A stretch of 64,000 nt of DNA from positions 124,001 to 188,000 of the forward strand of contig NZ_JNNU01000005.1 in assembly GCF_000732195.1 (NCBI RefSeq), written 5' to 3'. This stretch comes from Neorhizobium vignae. Its GTDB lineage: Bacteria > Pseudomonadota > Alphaproteobacteria > Rhizobiales > Rhizobiaceae. Of this stretch, positions 8,479 to 17,705 are shown one piece after another (within the stretch, counting starts at the first letter, position 1; each line of letters opens with the position of its first letter). The notes below the pieces were generated by a model. The model had not been told where the DNA came from. It did not search any database and worked only from the letters and a program-made list of their open reading frames with translations. The translations under genes and the position numbers were made by a program.

Positions 8479-8886
8479 CTAAGCAAACACCCGCTTCAAA
8501 CCCAGATTGACGGCAAGCTTCTCGCCCGGACCGTGCACGGCGGCAAACAGCAGGCCGGCCAGGAAGGTGAAGTGGTCGACGAAGAAGCCGAACTCCGCCT
8601 GGTTGGCTTCCCAATGGCTGGGGCCATGGAAAGCGAAGGCCAGGAAGATGACGTAGACGCCGGCAAGCAGCGACGCTTCGGAGAAGAAGGCACCGGTCAG
8701 GAAAGCGAGGGCCAGCCCCACCTCGAAGATCGCCGCGACCCAAGCGAGGAACAGCGGAAACGGAAATCCGGCGCCCGATATGAAGACAGCCGTCGCCTGC
8801 ATGTCGAGAAACTTGAACGTCGTTGCCATGACGAACAGGCTGCCGAAGATCAGCCTTGCGACGAGAATTGCGATTGTCCTTGCCAT
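8479..8886 (-). CDS. DoxX family membrane protein
   Basis: A 135-residue protein with four predicted membrane segments, starting MARTIAILVARLIFGSLFV. The pattern FLDMQATAVFISGAGFPFP and GVYVIFLAFAFHGP..W fits the DoxX family, small inner-membrane proteins found with diverse redox or stress genes; no specific reaction can be assigned. The start at 8886 has an agaggg ribosome site. The frame stays open far upstream, but that extension is only the antisense shadow of ctaA. Confidence 0.8.
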   Translation of the reverse strand: MARTIAILVARLIFGSLFVMATTFKFLDMQATAVFISGAGFPFPLFLAWVAAIFEVGLALAFLTGAFFSEASLLAGVYVIFLAFAFHGPSHWEANQAEFGFFVDHFTFLAGLLFAAVHGPGEKLAVNLGLKRVFA

Positions 8887-8983
8887 AACCCTACCCTCTC
8901 CTTTGGCCGAAGCCGTTTGAACTATGTCCCAAGGACGGGCGCCGGACACTGTGGCCGACATCGGGCCGCAGATTTTTCGCAGC

Positions 8984-9014
8984 AAAAAGGCGGACGGAAA
9001 TCGATCCGCCCGCC
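8984..9014 (-). terminator. intrinsic terminator of ctaA
   Basis: Read on the minus strand, GGCGGGCGGA and TCCGTCCGCC form a 10-bp stem with one mismatch and a short loop, followed by TTTTT. It lies about 30 nt beyond the ctaA stop codon. Confidence 0.8.
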
Positions 9015-9044
9015 TCTCGCAGGTATCTGTCAATGTGCGGAAGA

Positions 9045-10145
9045 TCAGTTCCGCGTGACGACCGCCGTCTCTGGCGGATATTCGCCGACGAAGCCGCGCC
9101 AGTGGGCGACCGCAAAGCCGAGCACGATCAGCGCGGCAGCCTGGTGCGTCAGCGCCAGATCGAGCGGCACCTGCATCACCAGCGTCGAAATGCCGATGAT
9201 TGCCTGGACCGTCACCAGCCCGAAGAGCAGGACGGAACGGCGGGCGTGGGTCGAGCCCGGGGCGAGCCGAAGCGAGACGATCATGTGAACGAGGGTCGCG
9301 GCCCAGAGAACATAGGCGCCGCAGCGGTGGACGAACTGCACCGTCTTCGGGTTCTCGAACAGGTTGATCCACCAGGGCTGCTGGACGAAGAGATCGCCCG
9401 GGACCAGGGCACCATCCATCAGCGGCCAGGTATTGTAGGAAAGGCCGGCATCCAGCCCCGCCACCAGCGCGCCGAGATAGATCTGGAAGAGGACGAGGAA
9501 GGCGATGCCGCCGGCCGCCCATTTGGATCCAGCCGTCGGCGGAAGGTCGCGGCTGTGGGGCGCCAGCCCGCGCATGATCCAGATGCAGGCGGCGAAGATC
9601 AGACAGGCGATGACCAGATGGGTGGCGAGCCGGTATTGCGAGACGCTGACCAGCTTGGTGAGTCCGGAGGACACCATCCACCAGCCGATGAAGCCCTGGA
9701 AACCGCCGAGTGCAAGCAAGCCGACCAGGGGGCCGCGCAGGCGTTTTTCGATGCGGCCGGTGAGCCAGAAGAAGATCAGCGGCAGGGCGAAGACCAGGCC
9801 GATCGAGCGGGCGAGGAACCGGTGCGCCCATTCCCACCAGAAGATCGACTTGAACTCGTCGACCGTCATGTCCTTGTTGATTTCCTGATATTGCGGAATG
9901 CGCTGGTAGAGGCGGAATTCCTCGTCCCACTCCTCGGCCGACAGCGGCGGGATGACGCCGTGGATCGGCTTCCATTCGGTGATCGACAGGCCGGAGTCGG
10001 TCAGCCGCGTCGCGCCGCCGACCAGGACCAGACAGAACAGCGTGAAAACGACGACGCCGAGCCAGATACGCACGGCCTTGCGGTCGCGCTCGCGGCGCTT
10101 GGTGTGGTTCAGGACATCGATGATCACAGCATCGGTTGCCGACAT
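9045..10145 (-). CDS. ctaA: heme A synthase (COX15/CtaA family)
   Basis: A 366-residue inner-membrane protein with eight predicted helices that oxidises heme O to heme A for cytochrome c oxidase. The conserved heme-ligand histidines are visible in [34 protein letters not shown] and [12 protein letters not shown], and the first loop has [17 protein letters not shown]. The start is set at ATG 10145, preceded by aggag; longer in-frame starts add a cysteine-rich leader not typical of the family. A strong terminator follows. Confidence 0.95.
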   Translation of the reverse strand: MSATDAVIIDVLNHTKRRERDRKAVRIWLGVVVFTLFCLVLVGGATRLTDSGLSITEWKPIHGVIPPLSAEEWDEEFRLYQRIPQYQEINKDMTVDEFKSIFWWEWAHRFLARSIGLVFALPLIFFWLTGRIEKRLRGPLVGLLALGGFQGFIGWWMVSSGLTKLVSVSQYRLATHLVIACLIFAACIWIMRGLAPHSRDLPPTAGSKWAAGGIAFLVLFQIYLGALVAGLDAGLSYNTWPLMDGALVPGDLFVQQPWWINLFENPKTVQFVHRCGAYVLWAATLVHMIVSLRLAPGSTHARRSVLLFGLVTVQAIIGISTLVMQVPLDLALTHQAAALIVLGFAVAHWRGFVGEYPPETAVVTRN

Positions 10146-10288
10146 GGGTATGCTCCTGTCGCTCAAGCCAAAAGGACGCGGCACATGGCAATCATCCATC
10201 AAGCATTTCGCGTTGCTTTGCCCCATCAACCCATGCAAAACAAGCCCCGACGCTTTGCGGCATGCGGTCGCGGATAGGAGAAGACGTT

Positions 10289-10501
10289 TTGGTCCCGCGT
10301 TTGAGAAGTTTTATCGGCACCATCCTGATCATCATTCTGGTGATCTTCTATGCGCTTGCCGCGACGACCTTCGCGACGCTGCTGCTTGCCACTTCTCCCT
10401 GGTGGGTGCATTTCCTCTACTTCCTGATCAGCGGCCTCGTCTGGATCCTGCCGGCCATGCTGATCATCAAATGGATGGCAGGACCGAAGCCCAAGGGGTA
10501 G
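10289..10501 (+). CDS. DUF2842 small membrane protein, TTG start
   Basis: A 70-residue protein, [20 protein letters not shown] after the start, with two transmembrane helices and the typical [20 protein letters not shown] segment of DUF2842. The function is unknown. The best start is TTG at 10289, ten bases after an aggag ribosome site; it gives the family's usual N-terminus. An ATG frame from 10136 would add 51 non-homologous residues. It lies divergent from ctaA, as often seen in rhizobia. Confidence 0.8.
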   Translation: MVPRLRSFIGTILIIILVIFYALAATTFATLLLATSPWWVHFLYFLISGLVWILPAMLIIKWMAGPKPKG

Positions 10502-10506
10502 CCGGC

Positions 10507-10523
10507 TTTACCATCGGTTAACC
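10507..10523 (+). promoter_or_regulatory. CtrA-like site before the polysaccharide locus
   Basis: TTTA-N7-TTAACC is one base from the CtrA consensus TTAA-N7-TTAA. It lies about 100 nt before the CelD-like gene. Such near matches occur by chance, so this is only a candidate. Confidence 0.25.
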
Positions 10524-10620
10524 AGCGGCAGCGGTTTCGCGGGGCGTGGGGCCGCCGGTAAACCGAATTTTGGTGCCCTCTCCCTATGTTGCCGGCCAAA
10601 CGGCATCAGCGGGCAAAGCC

Positions 10621-11880
10621 ATGCAGCAGCGGAAGATCCACCACGAAGATCAGGTCGAGGACGCGCTCGACGCGCCGAAGGGTCATAAAACCGTCCGGCT
10701 CGCCGAGCTATCGCTCGTTTCGACCGACGATCTCAGGTCCGTGGAAACCGAATGGCGGCGGCTCGAAGGGCTTGCCAACAACTCCCTGCATCAGGGTTTC
10801 GACTGGTGTCTCGCCTGGGCTCAAGCGCATCGCAGCGAACTTGCGATCATCCAGGGCGTTGTCGATGGCCGCACGCTTTTCATCCTGCCGCTCGAAATCG
10901 TGTCGGAACGCCGCGCCCGGATCGCCCGCCTGCTCGGCCACCGGTTCAACAACGTCAATACCGGTCTCTTCGATGCCGAACTTGGGCCACCCGATGCGGA
11001 AGAGTTGCAGAATTTCGCCTATGGCCTGAGGCTCGCTCTCTCCGACAAGGCGGATCTGGTCGTTCTCGACAATATCCCGCTCGTCTGGCGGGGCATGCGA
11101 CATCCGCTGTCAGCACTCGCTTCGATCGAAAACCAGAACCATTCCTTCCAGTTGCCGCTCTTTCAGAATTTCGAGGCGACGCTGGCGCAGCTCAATGCGA
11201 AAAGCCGCCGCAAGAAGTTCCGCTCGCAGAGCCGCAAGATCGAGGCGATCGGCGGTTACGACCATTTCATCCCGACCGATCCCGCCGAAAAACATGCCCT
11301 GCTCGATATCTTCTTCCGTCAGAAAGGCGAGCGCCTGAGATTGTTCGGCCTGCCGGACGTCTTTCAACTGCCCGGCATCCAGGATTTCTTCCACCGCCTC
11401 ATGGATGTCCCGGCCAGGGGAACCGACACGCCGCTGATGCTGCATGCGATCCGGCTGCGCGGCGAGCACGAGGGGCATATCGCGGCGATCGCCGGCCTGT
11501 CGCGCAAGGGCGATCACGTCATCTGCCAGTTCAGCTCGATCGACGAGACGGTCTGCCCGGAGGCGAGTCCCGGCGAGCTGCTGTTCTGGCTGATGATCGA
11601 GCGGTCCTGCCGTGAGGGCGCTTCGGTGTTCGATTTCGGCGTCGGCGACCAGCCCTACAAGCGCAACTGGTGTACCCAGGAAACGGTGCAGTACGATATC
11701 CTGCTGCCGCTCACCTGGAAGGGTTCGCTGATGCGGCCGCTTTTGATTGGAGTGACCAGGGCGAAGGCTGCGATCAAGCGCAGCCCGCATCTCTATGCGA
11801 TGATGCAGCGATGGAGATCCCGCCGGTGCCCGAAAGCGTCGGAAGCTCCCGCCTCCGACGCGGATTCGTCAGCCGAATAA
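10621..11880 (+). CDS. CelD/BcsL-like GNAT acyltransferase
   Basis: A protein of about 419 residues of the FemAB-like acetyltransferase group (CelD/BioF2 type). Recognisable parts are a tryptophan-rich N-terminal half (HQGFDWCLAWAQAH), the basic SRRKKFRSQSRKIEAIGG segment, and a C-terminal GNAT-like unit with GELLFWLMIERSCREGASVFDFG and GDQPYKRNWC. Members acylate sugars or assist polysaccharide and cellulose synthesis. Its place at the edge of the surface polysaccharide locus suggests it modifies that polymer. The ATG at 10621 is chosen although its ribosome site is weak; an upstream in-frame start at 10546 exists. It converges on the Wzz-like gene with a 1-nt gap. Confidence 0.75.
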   Translation: MQQRKIHHEDQVEDALDAPKGHKTVRLAELSLVSTDDLRSVETEWRRLEGLANNSLHQGFDWCLAWAQAHRSELAIIQGVVDGRTLFILPLEIVSERRARIARLLGHRFNNVNTGLFDAELGPPDAEELQNFAYGLRLALSDKADLVVLDNIPLVWRGMRHPLSALASIENQNHSFQLPLFQNFEATLAQLNAKSRRKKFRSQSRKIEAIGGYDHFIPTDPAEKHALLDIFFRQKGERLRLFGLPDVFQLPGIQDFFHRLMDVPARGTDTPLMLHAIRLRGEHEGHIAAIAGLSRKGDHVICQFSSIDETVCPEASPGELLFWLMIERSCREGASVFDFGVGDQPYKRNWCTQETVQYDILLPLTWKGSLMRPLLIGVTRAKAAIKRSPHLYAMMQRWRSRRCPKASEAPASDADSSAE

Positions 11881-11881
11881 A

Positions 11882-14125
11882 TCAGGCGGCGCGGCGTTTG
11901 CCGGGACGTGGCGAATGCCGGTCGGCGGTCTGCGCCATGACCAGCAGGTTGCTGTAACCGGCCGCTTCAAAATCCGTCACCAGCTCGGCGACTTCCTCAT
12001 CCTTGAAGCCCGGAACCGACAGGACGATCTCGGCCATCGCATTGCGGGTCAGGCGCGATATGCCGGCGATCTCGGCCGGGCCGCATTCGATCAGCACCAG
12101 GTCATAGGCATCCGCCAGCGCATCGATGATCATCGACAGGCGATCGACGCCGCGCATGGCACGCGCCGGATCGGAAGCGCCGTGCGGAATGATATGCGCG
12201 TCGGAAAGCCGATCCGGATGGATCGCGTCGCCGAAGGCGGTTTCGCCGCAGAGAAGGTCGGTAATGCCGGGCAGTTTCGGATTTTCCCCCATCATTTGCG
12301 TCGGGGCGGCAGAACCGGTCATGTCGACGAGCACGACGCTGCGGCCGCTCTCGGCGATCTCGCGGGCGAGCATGACGGTCGCAGTCGAACCCTCGTCACC
12401 GCCCGGTGAAATGGCGATCGCGACAGGCACGTCATGGCGCTGCAGGTAATGCGCGACCGAGCCGATGGTGAAGCCGCTATCATCGACCTCCGCTACGGCT
12501 TCCTCTGCTTCGCTCTCCTTTTCCGACAGCGATTGTTCGGCGATCTTGGCATAGGCGAGCGCTGCCGCGGTCTTCGCGCTTTCGCGGGCCGATTCCGGCC
12601 GGTCGAAACGGGCGGCCTCGGCCTGCATCTGGTGGACCGGCAGCGGGGCGGCCGCAGCGGCAGGGGCGGATGCGTCAGCGACCGGCACGGTCTCGTCATC
12701 GAGTTCTCGAACGCTGGACGGGCGCAGCGCTCGGCCGGAGAAGAGCTCGATGACGATGACGATCAGGCAACCGAAGATGAACGTCGCGAGCGAGACGACG
12801 ATGATGATCGGGATGATCTTCGGGAAATAGGGTTCCGACGGCTCGACGGCTTTCGAGACGACGCGGGCATCGGCAGGGCTCGAATTGCCCTCGAGGCGGG
12901 AGCTCGCTTCGCGGTAGCGGGCAAGATAGGTTTCGAGCAGCTGGCGCTGAGCGGTGGCCTCGCGTTCCAGCGCGCGCAGGCCCACCTCCTCTTCGCCCGC
13001 CTTGGCGGAGTCCGCCTTCAAGCCGTTGAGCTGGCCCATCAACTGGCGCTCGCGGATGCGCGACATCTCGGCTTCGTTTTCGAGGCTCGCCAGGATCTTC
13101 TTGGTCTCGCTTTCGATCTGCTGACGGATGCCGGAAAGCTGGCCGCGCAGGCCTTTCAGCCGCGGATGGCCTTCGAGCAGCGAGGTCGAGGAGTCCGAGA
13201 TCTGTGCCTGAAGGTTGGCCTCCGCCTCCTTCAGCCGCTGGATGACCTGCGAGCCGACGACATCGCTCAGCGTGTCGGAAGCGCGACCGGCCTTCAGGGC
13301 GGTGCGGACGTTTTCGGCACGCGCCTCGGCATTCGCCCGCTCGCCGCGGATACGGGCAAGCTCGGTCGAGATGTCGTTGAGCTGCTGGGTCGAGAAACTG
13401 TTGGTCTCGGTGGTCTGGAACAGGCCGTTGGAGGAGCGGTAATCCGCCACCTTCTTTTCGGCCTCCTTGACCTTCTGAGTGAGGTTGGCGATTTCCGGTT
13501 CCAGCCATTTGGCGGTCTCGGAATGGGTGTCGAGCTTGGCGCCGCTCTGGAGCTGGAGATAGACTTCCGCCATCCTGTTCGGGATGTCGGCGGCAAGTTT
13601 CGGATCGCGCGAAGAGAATTCGATGGCGATGACGCGCGAGTTCTCGACCGCATAGACATCCAGCTTCTCGCGGAATTCCTGGATCACCCGGTCTTCCGGG
13701 TCGAGTGACATCGGATCCTGCTTCAGGCCGATCAGGACCAGCGGATCGGGCAGGAAGGACTGCGCGGCCGGATCGAATTCCTTGAGCCTGGCGAGGTTGA
13801 GGTCGCGGGCAACGCGCTTGATCAGATCGGTCGATTGCAGCAGCTGCGCCTGGCTGGTGATGTTGAGCGAGTCCAGCAGCGGGTCGTTGGCTTGTGCCGC
13901 AGCGTCCCCTCCCGACAGGTTCGGGGAGCGGGATTCGATCAGGAGCCGCGTCTCGCCCTTGTAACTCGGCTTCATCAGGCTGGTGCCGACAAGCGCGAGC
14001 GCCGCCGCGACGATCGTCGCGCCCAATATCCTGCCCTTGCGTTCCCAGACCGCCGATATGACCCGCCCGAGGTCGATGTCCACGTCCTGATTGCCACCGT
14101 TTACGCCTGACATGATACGCTCCAA
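11882..14125 (-). CDS. Wzz/BY-kinase-like polysaccharide chain-length protein with degenerate P-loop
   Basis: A 747-residue inner-membrane protein of the ExoP/Wzc type. A first transmembrane helix near residue 35, a long periplasmic coiled-coil part (about 190-420) and a second helix (FPKIIPIIIVVSLATFIFG) form the Wzz co-polymerase. A cytoplasmic domain resembling a tyrosine autokinase follows. Its P-loop reads SPGGDEGSTATV: the invariant lysine of GxxGxGK(S/T) is missing. The second motif is VVLVDMTG, and the C-terminus SPRPGKRRAA has no tyrosine cluster. It should control polymer length but is probably not an active kinase. It is divergent from the export gene at 14300. Confidence 0.85.
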   Translation of the reverse strand: MERIMSGVNGGNQDVDIDLGRVISAVWERKGRILGATIVAAALALVGTSLMKPSYKGETRLLIESRSPNLSGGDAAAQANDPLLDSLNITSQAQLLQSTDLIKRVARDLNLARLKEFDPAAQSFLPDPLVLIGLKQDPMSLDPEDRVIQEFREKLDVYAVENSRVIAIEFSSRDPKLAADIPNRMAEVYLQLQSGAKLDTHSETAKWLEPEIANLTQKVKEAEKKVADYRSSNGLFQTTETNSFSTQQLNDISTELARIRGERANAEARAENVRTALKAGRASDTLSDVVGSQVIQRLKEAEANLQAQISDSSTSLLEGHPRLKGLRGQLSGIRQQIESETKKILASLENEAEMSRIRERQLMGQLNGLKADSAKAGEEEVGLRALEREATAQRQLLETYLARYREASSRLEGNSSPADARVVSKAVEPSEPYFPKIIPIIIVVSLATFIFGCLIVIVIELFSGRALRPSSVRELDDETVPVADASAPAAAAAPLPVHQMQAEAARFDRPESARESAKTAAALAYAKIAEQSLSEKESEAEEAVAEVDDSGFTIGSVAHYLQRHDVPVAIAISPGGDEGSTATVMLAREIAESGRSVVLVDMTGSAAPTQMMGENPKLPGITDLLCGETAFGDAIHPDRLSDAHIIPHGASDPARAMRGVDRLSMIIDALADAYDLVLIECGPAEIAGISRLTRNAMAEIVLSVPGFKDEEVAELVTDFEAAGYSNLLVMAQTADRHSPRPGKRRAA

Positions 14126-14242
14126 CTGATCGGTTTCGGCGAAGAGTAAAGGATCATGGTAACGCGAGGGTTAATGGCCAAGTACAGCGGTGGCACCTCA
14201 AGAAAATCCCCAAATTCCCAGCCTCTTTACCGGGCATTAACC

Positions 14243-14258
14243 CTAACGGATCGATAAC
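14243..14258 (+). promoter_or_regulatory. CtrA-like site before the export/glycosyltransferase operon
   Basis: CTAA-N7-ATAAC departs from TTAA-N7-TTAAC at two positions; TAACGG is repeated with an 11-bp period. It lies 42 nt before the polysaccharide export gene. Low-confidence candidate for a response-regulator site. Confidence 0.2.
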
Positions 14259-14299
14259 GGGGACAGATGGTATGAACAGCCGGAGCCTCGACCGCGGAA

Positions 14300-14884
14300 A
14301 TGTCCTTCGCCCCCTTCAAACGCGTGATGGCCAAACAGGTGCTGGCGTTAGCCCTCGCTGCGACGGCGCTTGCCGGCTGCACGAGCTACGCGCCCGCCCC
14401 GAGAAGCTTCCAGCAGGCAGCTATGCAGCCGTACAGGCTCGATAGCGGCGACCGGTTGCGCGTCAGCGTCTTCGAACAGCCCGGCCTTACCAATACCTAT
14501 ACGGTCGACCAGGCCGGTTACATCGCCTTCCCGCTGATCGGCCAGGTGGCTGCCCGCGGCCAGACGCTGCCAGCGCTGGAAGGCTCTATCGCTTCGCGTC
14601 TCAAGCAGGGTTACCTGCGCGATCCGGACGTCACCGCCGAGATCGACCGCTATCGTCCCGTCTTCGTCATGGGCGAAGTCGGCCGACCGGGGCAATATTC
14701 CTATGTGCCGGGGATGACCGCCCAGAACGCGATCGCGATCGCCGGCGGATTCACCTCCCGTGGCAACCAGCGCGATGTCGACGTCACCCGCAAGATCAAC
14801 GGCCAGGTGATCACCGGCCGCACCGTCATTTCTTCCACGGTGCTTGCCGGCGACACGATCTACGTCCGCGAGCGGCTGTTCTGA
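14300..14884 (+). CDS. uppC: Wza-type polysaccharide export lipoprotein, short form
   Basis: A 194-residue outer polysaccharide export protein. A lipoprotein signal ends at ATALAGC (C27), then the poly-export domain (YRLDSGDRLRVSVFEQPGLT, about 45-120) and one SLBB-type domain with FVMGEVGRPGQYSYVPGMTA. It is much shorter than E. coli Wza (about 380) and lacks the membrane-spanning C-terminal helix, so it likely needs a separate outer-membrane partner. It begins a four-gene operon with a glycosyltransferase, an initiating transferase and a ligase-like gene. The symbol follows the unipolar polysaccharide locus of Agrobacterium and is inferred from gene order. A start at ATG 14327 is also possible. 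Confidence 0.75.
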   Translation: MSFAPFKRVMAKQVLALALAATALAGCTSYAPAPRSFQQAAMQPYRLDSGDRLRVSVFEQPGLTNTYTVDQAGYIAFPLIGQVAARGQTLPALEGSIASRLKQGYLRDPDVTAEIDRYRPVFVMGEVGRPGQYSYVPGMTAQNAIAIAGGFTSRGNQRDVDVTRKINGQVITGRTVISSTVLAGDTIYVRERLF

Positions 14885-14891
14885 CCGGTCC

Positions 14892-16052
14892 ATGGCGCAG
14901 AGCCCTCCCTTGCGGATACTCCACTGCTTCAGGTCGCCCGTCGGCGGGATTTTCCGCCATGTGCGCGACCTCGTCGAGGAGCATCGGGCCGCCGGCCACG
15001 AAGTCGGCATCCTGTGCGACAGTTCGACCGGCGGAGCGCATGAGGACCGCCTGTTCGACAGCGTCAGGTCGCTGCTTTCGCTCGGTCTCACGCGCATTCC
15101 GATGCGCCGCGCAATCGCTCCTTCCGATTTCGCCGCCATCTACAGGAGTTACAAACATATCAAGAGTTTGCAGCCGGACATCCTGCACGGGCACGGCGCC
15201 AAGGGTGGCGCCATTGCCCGGCTGATCGGCTCAGCCCTGCGGGTCAACAGGTATCGCGTAGCCCGCCTCTATTCGCCGCATGGCGGCAGCCTGCATTTCA
15301 GCCGGTCTAGCCTTTCCGGCCAGGCCGTGTTGCGGCTGGAACGCTTCCAGGAGCATTTCGGCGACGCGCTCGTCTTCGTCTGTGACTACGAGCGCCGCAC
15401 CTACGAGGCCAAGGTCGGCAAGCCGCGCAAGGTGTCGCGGGTGATCTACAATGGCATCAAGGACGCCGAGTTCGAGCCGATCAACACCGACCCGGCGGCA
15501 CCGCATTTTCTCTATATCGGCATGCTGCGCGACCTCAAGGGACCGGACGTCTTCATCGACGCCTTCGCCCGCACCGAAAGGGCGGTCGGTCATCCGCTTT
15601 CGGCCCTGATGGTCGGCGATGGCCCTGATCGCGACCGCTACGAGGCGATGATGGCCGAGCGCGGGCTCGGACGCCGCATCCAGATGCGGCAGGCCATGCC
15701 GGCGCGCGACGCGTTCGCCATGGCGAAGATCGTCGTCGTCCCCTCCCGCGCCGAAGCGATGCCCTATATCGTGCTCGAGGCCTTGGCGGCCGGCAAGCCC
15801 GTGATCGCCTCACGGGTCGGCGGCATTCCCGAAGTGCTCGGCGACACCAGTGCAGCCCTTGCCATTCCCGGCGATGCCGGAGATCTCGCCCGCGTCATGA
15901 CGCAAGCGGTCACGACGCCTGGCTGGCAGGATGCGGTGATGCCGAAGCCGGAAGACTTCAAGGCGGTGTTTTCCGCCTCGGTCATGGCCCGCGAGATGCT
16001 CGGCCTGTATCAGGACCTGACACGTTCGAAGCCGGGTCCGGGGCGCGGCTAA
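14892..16052 (+). CDS. GT4-family glycosyltransferase
   Basis: A 386-residue cytoplasmic retaining glycosyltransferase with two Rossmann-like domains. The N-terminal part opens RILHCFRSPVGGIFRHVRDL; the C-terminal nucleotide-sugar site has VVPSRAEAMPYIVLEALAAG, the usual E-x7-E motif of GT4 enzymes, with GKPVIASRVGGIPEVLG. It should add a sugar to the lipid-linked repeat unit of the locus's polysaccharide; donor and acceptor cannot be read from sequence. The start is 7 nt after the export gene stop, implying coupling. It probably corresponds to uppB of Agrobacterium, by position. Confidence 0.85.
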   Translation: MAQSPPLRILHCFRSPVGGIFRHVRDLVEEHRAAGHEVGILCDSSTGGAHEDRLFDSVRSLLSLGLTRIPMRRAIAPSDFAAIYRSYKHIKSLQPDILHGHGAKGGAIARLIGSALRVNRYRVARLYSPHGGSLHFSRSSLSGQAVLRLERFQEHFGDALVFVCDYERRTYEAKVGKPRKVSRVIYNGIKDAEFEPINTDPAAPHFLYIGMLRDLKGPDVFIDAFARTERAVGHPLSALMVGDGPDRDRYEAMMAERGLGRRIQMRQAMPARDAFAMAKIVVVPSRAEAMPYIVLEALAAGKPVIASRVGGIPEVLGDTSAALAIPGDAGDLARVMTQAVTTPGWQDAVMPKPEDFKAVFSASVMAREMLGLYQDLTRSKPGPGRG

Positions 16053-16151
16053 AGGCTTCCTTCACCTCTTTTTGGTAAGCGTTTCCCATTGCTTCCAGTG
16101 TCGCCGGGGCTTCCAACGCCGCCGGGCCCGGAAGACCAAAGGGATCGGTCC

Positions 16152-17705
16152 ATGAACCAGCCGAACAAGTCCGAACAGTTCGATGTCCAAAGCCTTCGCA
16201 AGAAGGTTTCGGAACTCCGCGCAGCCGACGAAAAGCACGATCCGGCGAACGCCACGGTGCTCAATCCGTTTGCCCGCCAGATCGCCGAGCAGTTCCGCAA
16301 CGACAGCTATTCGCCGACGATGCTGATCGGCCTGTTCCGGCTGTTCGAGCTCCTGGCCATGCTCGCGATCGGGCTTGCTGTCGGGGCGCTTTTCGCGCCG
16401 CTCGATCTTACCGGCTTTCTCGCCCGTTTCGCGCTCGTCGCCTGGGGCTCGACACTCACCGTCCTGCTTCTGCAGGTGGCCGACACCTATCAGATCCCGT
16501 CGCTGCGCGGCGCCTCGCGCACCGCCAAGCGTGTCTTCGTCGGCTGGACGATCGGTTTCCTGCTGACAGCATCGACCCTCTACCTCGTCGAACCCAAACC
16601 CTATCCGCTCGCCGGCCTGTTCGCCTGGTTCGTCACCGGCGCCTCTTTCCTGTTCCTCGAACGGCAGCTTACGGCCTTCGCCATCCGTCACTGGGGACGC
16701 AATGGCGTGATGGAACGCCGCGCCATCATCGTCGGCGGCGGTGAGCCGGCCAAGCAGCTCGTCCGCCAGCTCGAACAGCAGCCCGACAACGACATCCGCA
16801 TTTGCGGCATATTCGACGACCGCAACAGCGAACGCTCGCCGACCGTCGTCGCCGGCTACCCGAAGCTCGGGACCTTCGCCGAACTCATCGAATTCGCCCG
16901 CCTCGCCCGCATCGACATGCTGATCATCGCGCTACCGGCCAGTGCCGAGGCCCGCATCCTGCAGCTGCTGCGCAAGCTCTGGGTGCTGCCCGTCGATATC
17001 CGCCTTGCCGCCCACGCCAATCGCCTGCGTTTCCGCCCGCGCTCCTATTCGCATGTGGGCGCGGTGCCGATGTTCGACATTTTCGACAAGCCGATCCGCG
17101 ACTGGGATTCGGTCGCCAAGCGCGTCTTCGACATCGTCTTTTCGGTGGTCGGCCTCCTCCTCACCTGGCCGATCATGCTGGGCGCGGCAATCGCCGTGAA
17201 GGCGACATCGAAGGGGCCGATCCTGTTTCGCCAGAAGCGCCACGGCTTCAACAACGAGATCATCGACGTCCTGAAGTTCCGTTCGATGTACACCGATCTC
17301 AGCGACCAGACGGCGGTCAAGGCCGTGACCAAGGGCGACCCGCGCGTCACGCCGGTCGGCCGCTTCCTGCGCAAATCCTCGATCGACGAACTGCCGCAGC
17401 TGTTCAACGTGCTGCGCGGCCAGCTTTCGCTCGTCGGCCCCCGCCCACATGCGGTGCTCGCCCAGACGGGAACGCGCAAATATGTCGACGTGGTCGAGAG
17501 CTATTTCGCCCGCCACCGCGTCAAGCCGGGCGTCACCGGCTGGGCGCAGATCAATGGCCTGCGCGGCGAACTCGACAGCGATGAGAAGATCCGTGCCCGC
17601 ACGGCATACGACCTCGACTATATCGAGAACTGGTCGCTGCTTTTCGACCTGAAGATCCTGTTCCTGACGCCGATCCGGCTGCTCAACACGGACAACGCCT
17701 ATTGA
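16152..17705 (+). CDS. uppE: undecaprenyl-phosphate sugar phosphotransferase (initiating transferase)
   Basis: A 517-residue polyisoprenyl-phosphate hexose-1-phosphate transferase of the WbaP/WcaJ class. About four N-terminal helices (55-170) precede a Rossmann-like CoA_binding_3 unit (RRAIIVGGGEPAKQLVRQL) and the C-terminal catalytic domain: RVFDIVFSVVGLL, KRHGFNNEIIDVLKFRSM, FLRKSSIDELPQLFNVLRG, SLVGPRPHA and VKPGVTGWAQINGLRGE. It starts repeat-unit synthesis on the inner membrane. The start at 16152 is preferred over an in-frame ATG at 16089. In Agrobacterium and Rhodopseudomonas the matching gene uppE is required for the unipolar adhesin; orthology here is inferred. Confidence 0.88.
   Translation: MNQPNKSEQFDVQSLRKKVSELRAADEKHDPANATVLNPFARQIAEQFRNDSYSPTMLIGLFRLFELLAMLAIGLAVGALFAPLDLTGFLARFALVAWGSTLTVLLLQVADTYQIPSLRGASRTAKRVFVGWTIGFLLTASTLYLVEPKPYPLAGLFAWFVTGASFLFLERQLTAFAIRHWGRNGVMERRAIIVGGGEPAKQLVRQLEQQPDNDIRICGIFDDRNSERSPTVVAGYPKLGTFAELIEFARLARIDMLIIALPASAEARILQLLRKLWVLPVDIRLAAHANRLRFRPRSYSHVGAVPMFDIFDKPIRDWDSVAKRVFDIVFSVVGLLLTWPIMLGAAIAVKATSKGPILFRQKRHGFNNEIIDVLKFRSMYTDLSDQTAVKAVTKGDPRVTPVGRFLRKSSIDELPQLFNVLRGQLSLVGPRPHAVLAQTGTRKYVDVVESYFARHRVKPGVTGWAQINGLRGELDSDEKIRARTAYDLDYIENWSLLFDLKILFLTPIRLLNTDNAY

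Noticed and set aside
8887..10191. Upstream extension of the DoxX frame into a 570-codon protein
   Set aside because: The added part is out of frame with ctaA on the same strand and shows no homology; the DoxX N-terminus is clear at 8886.
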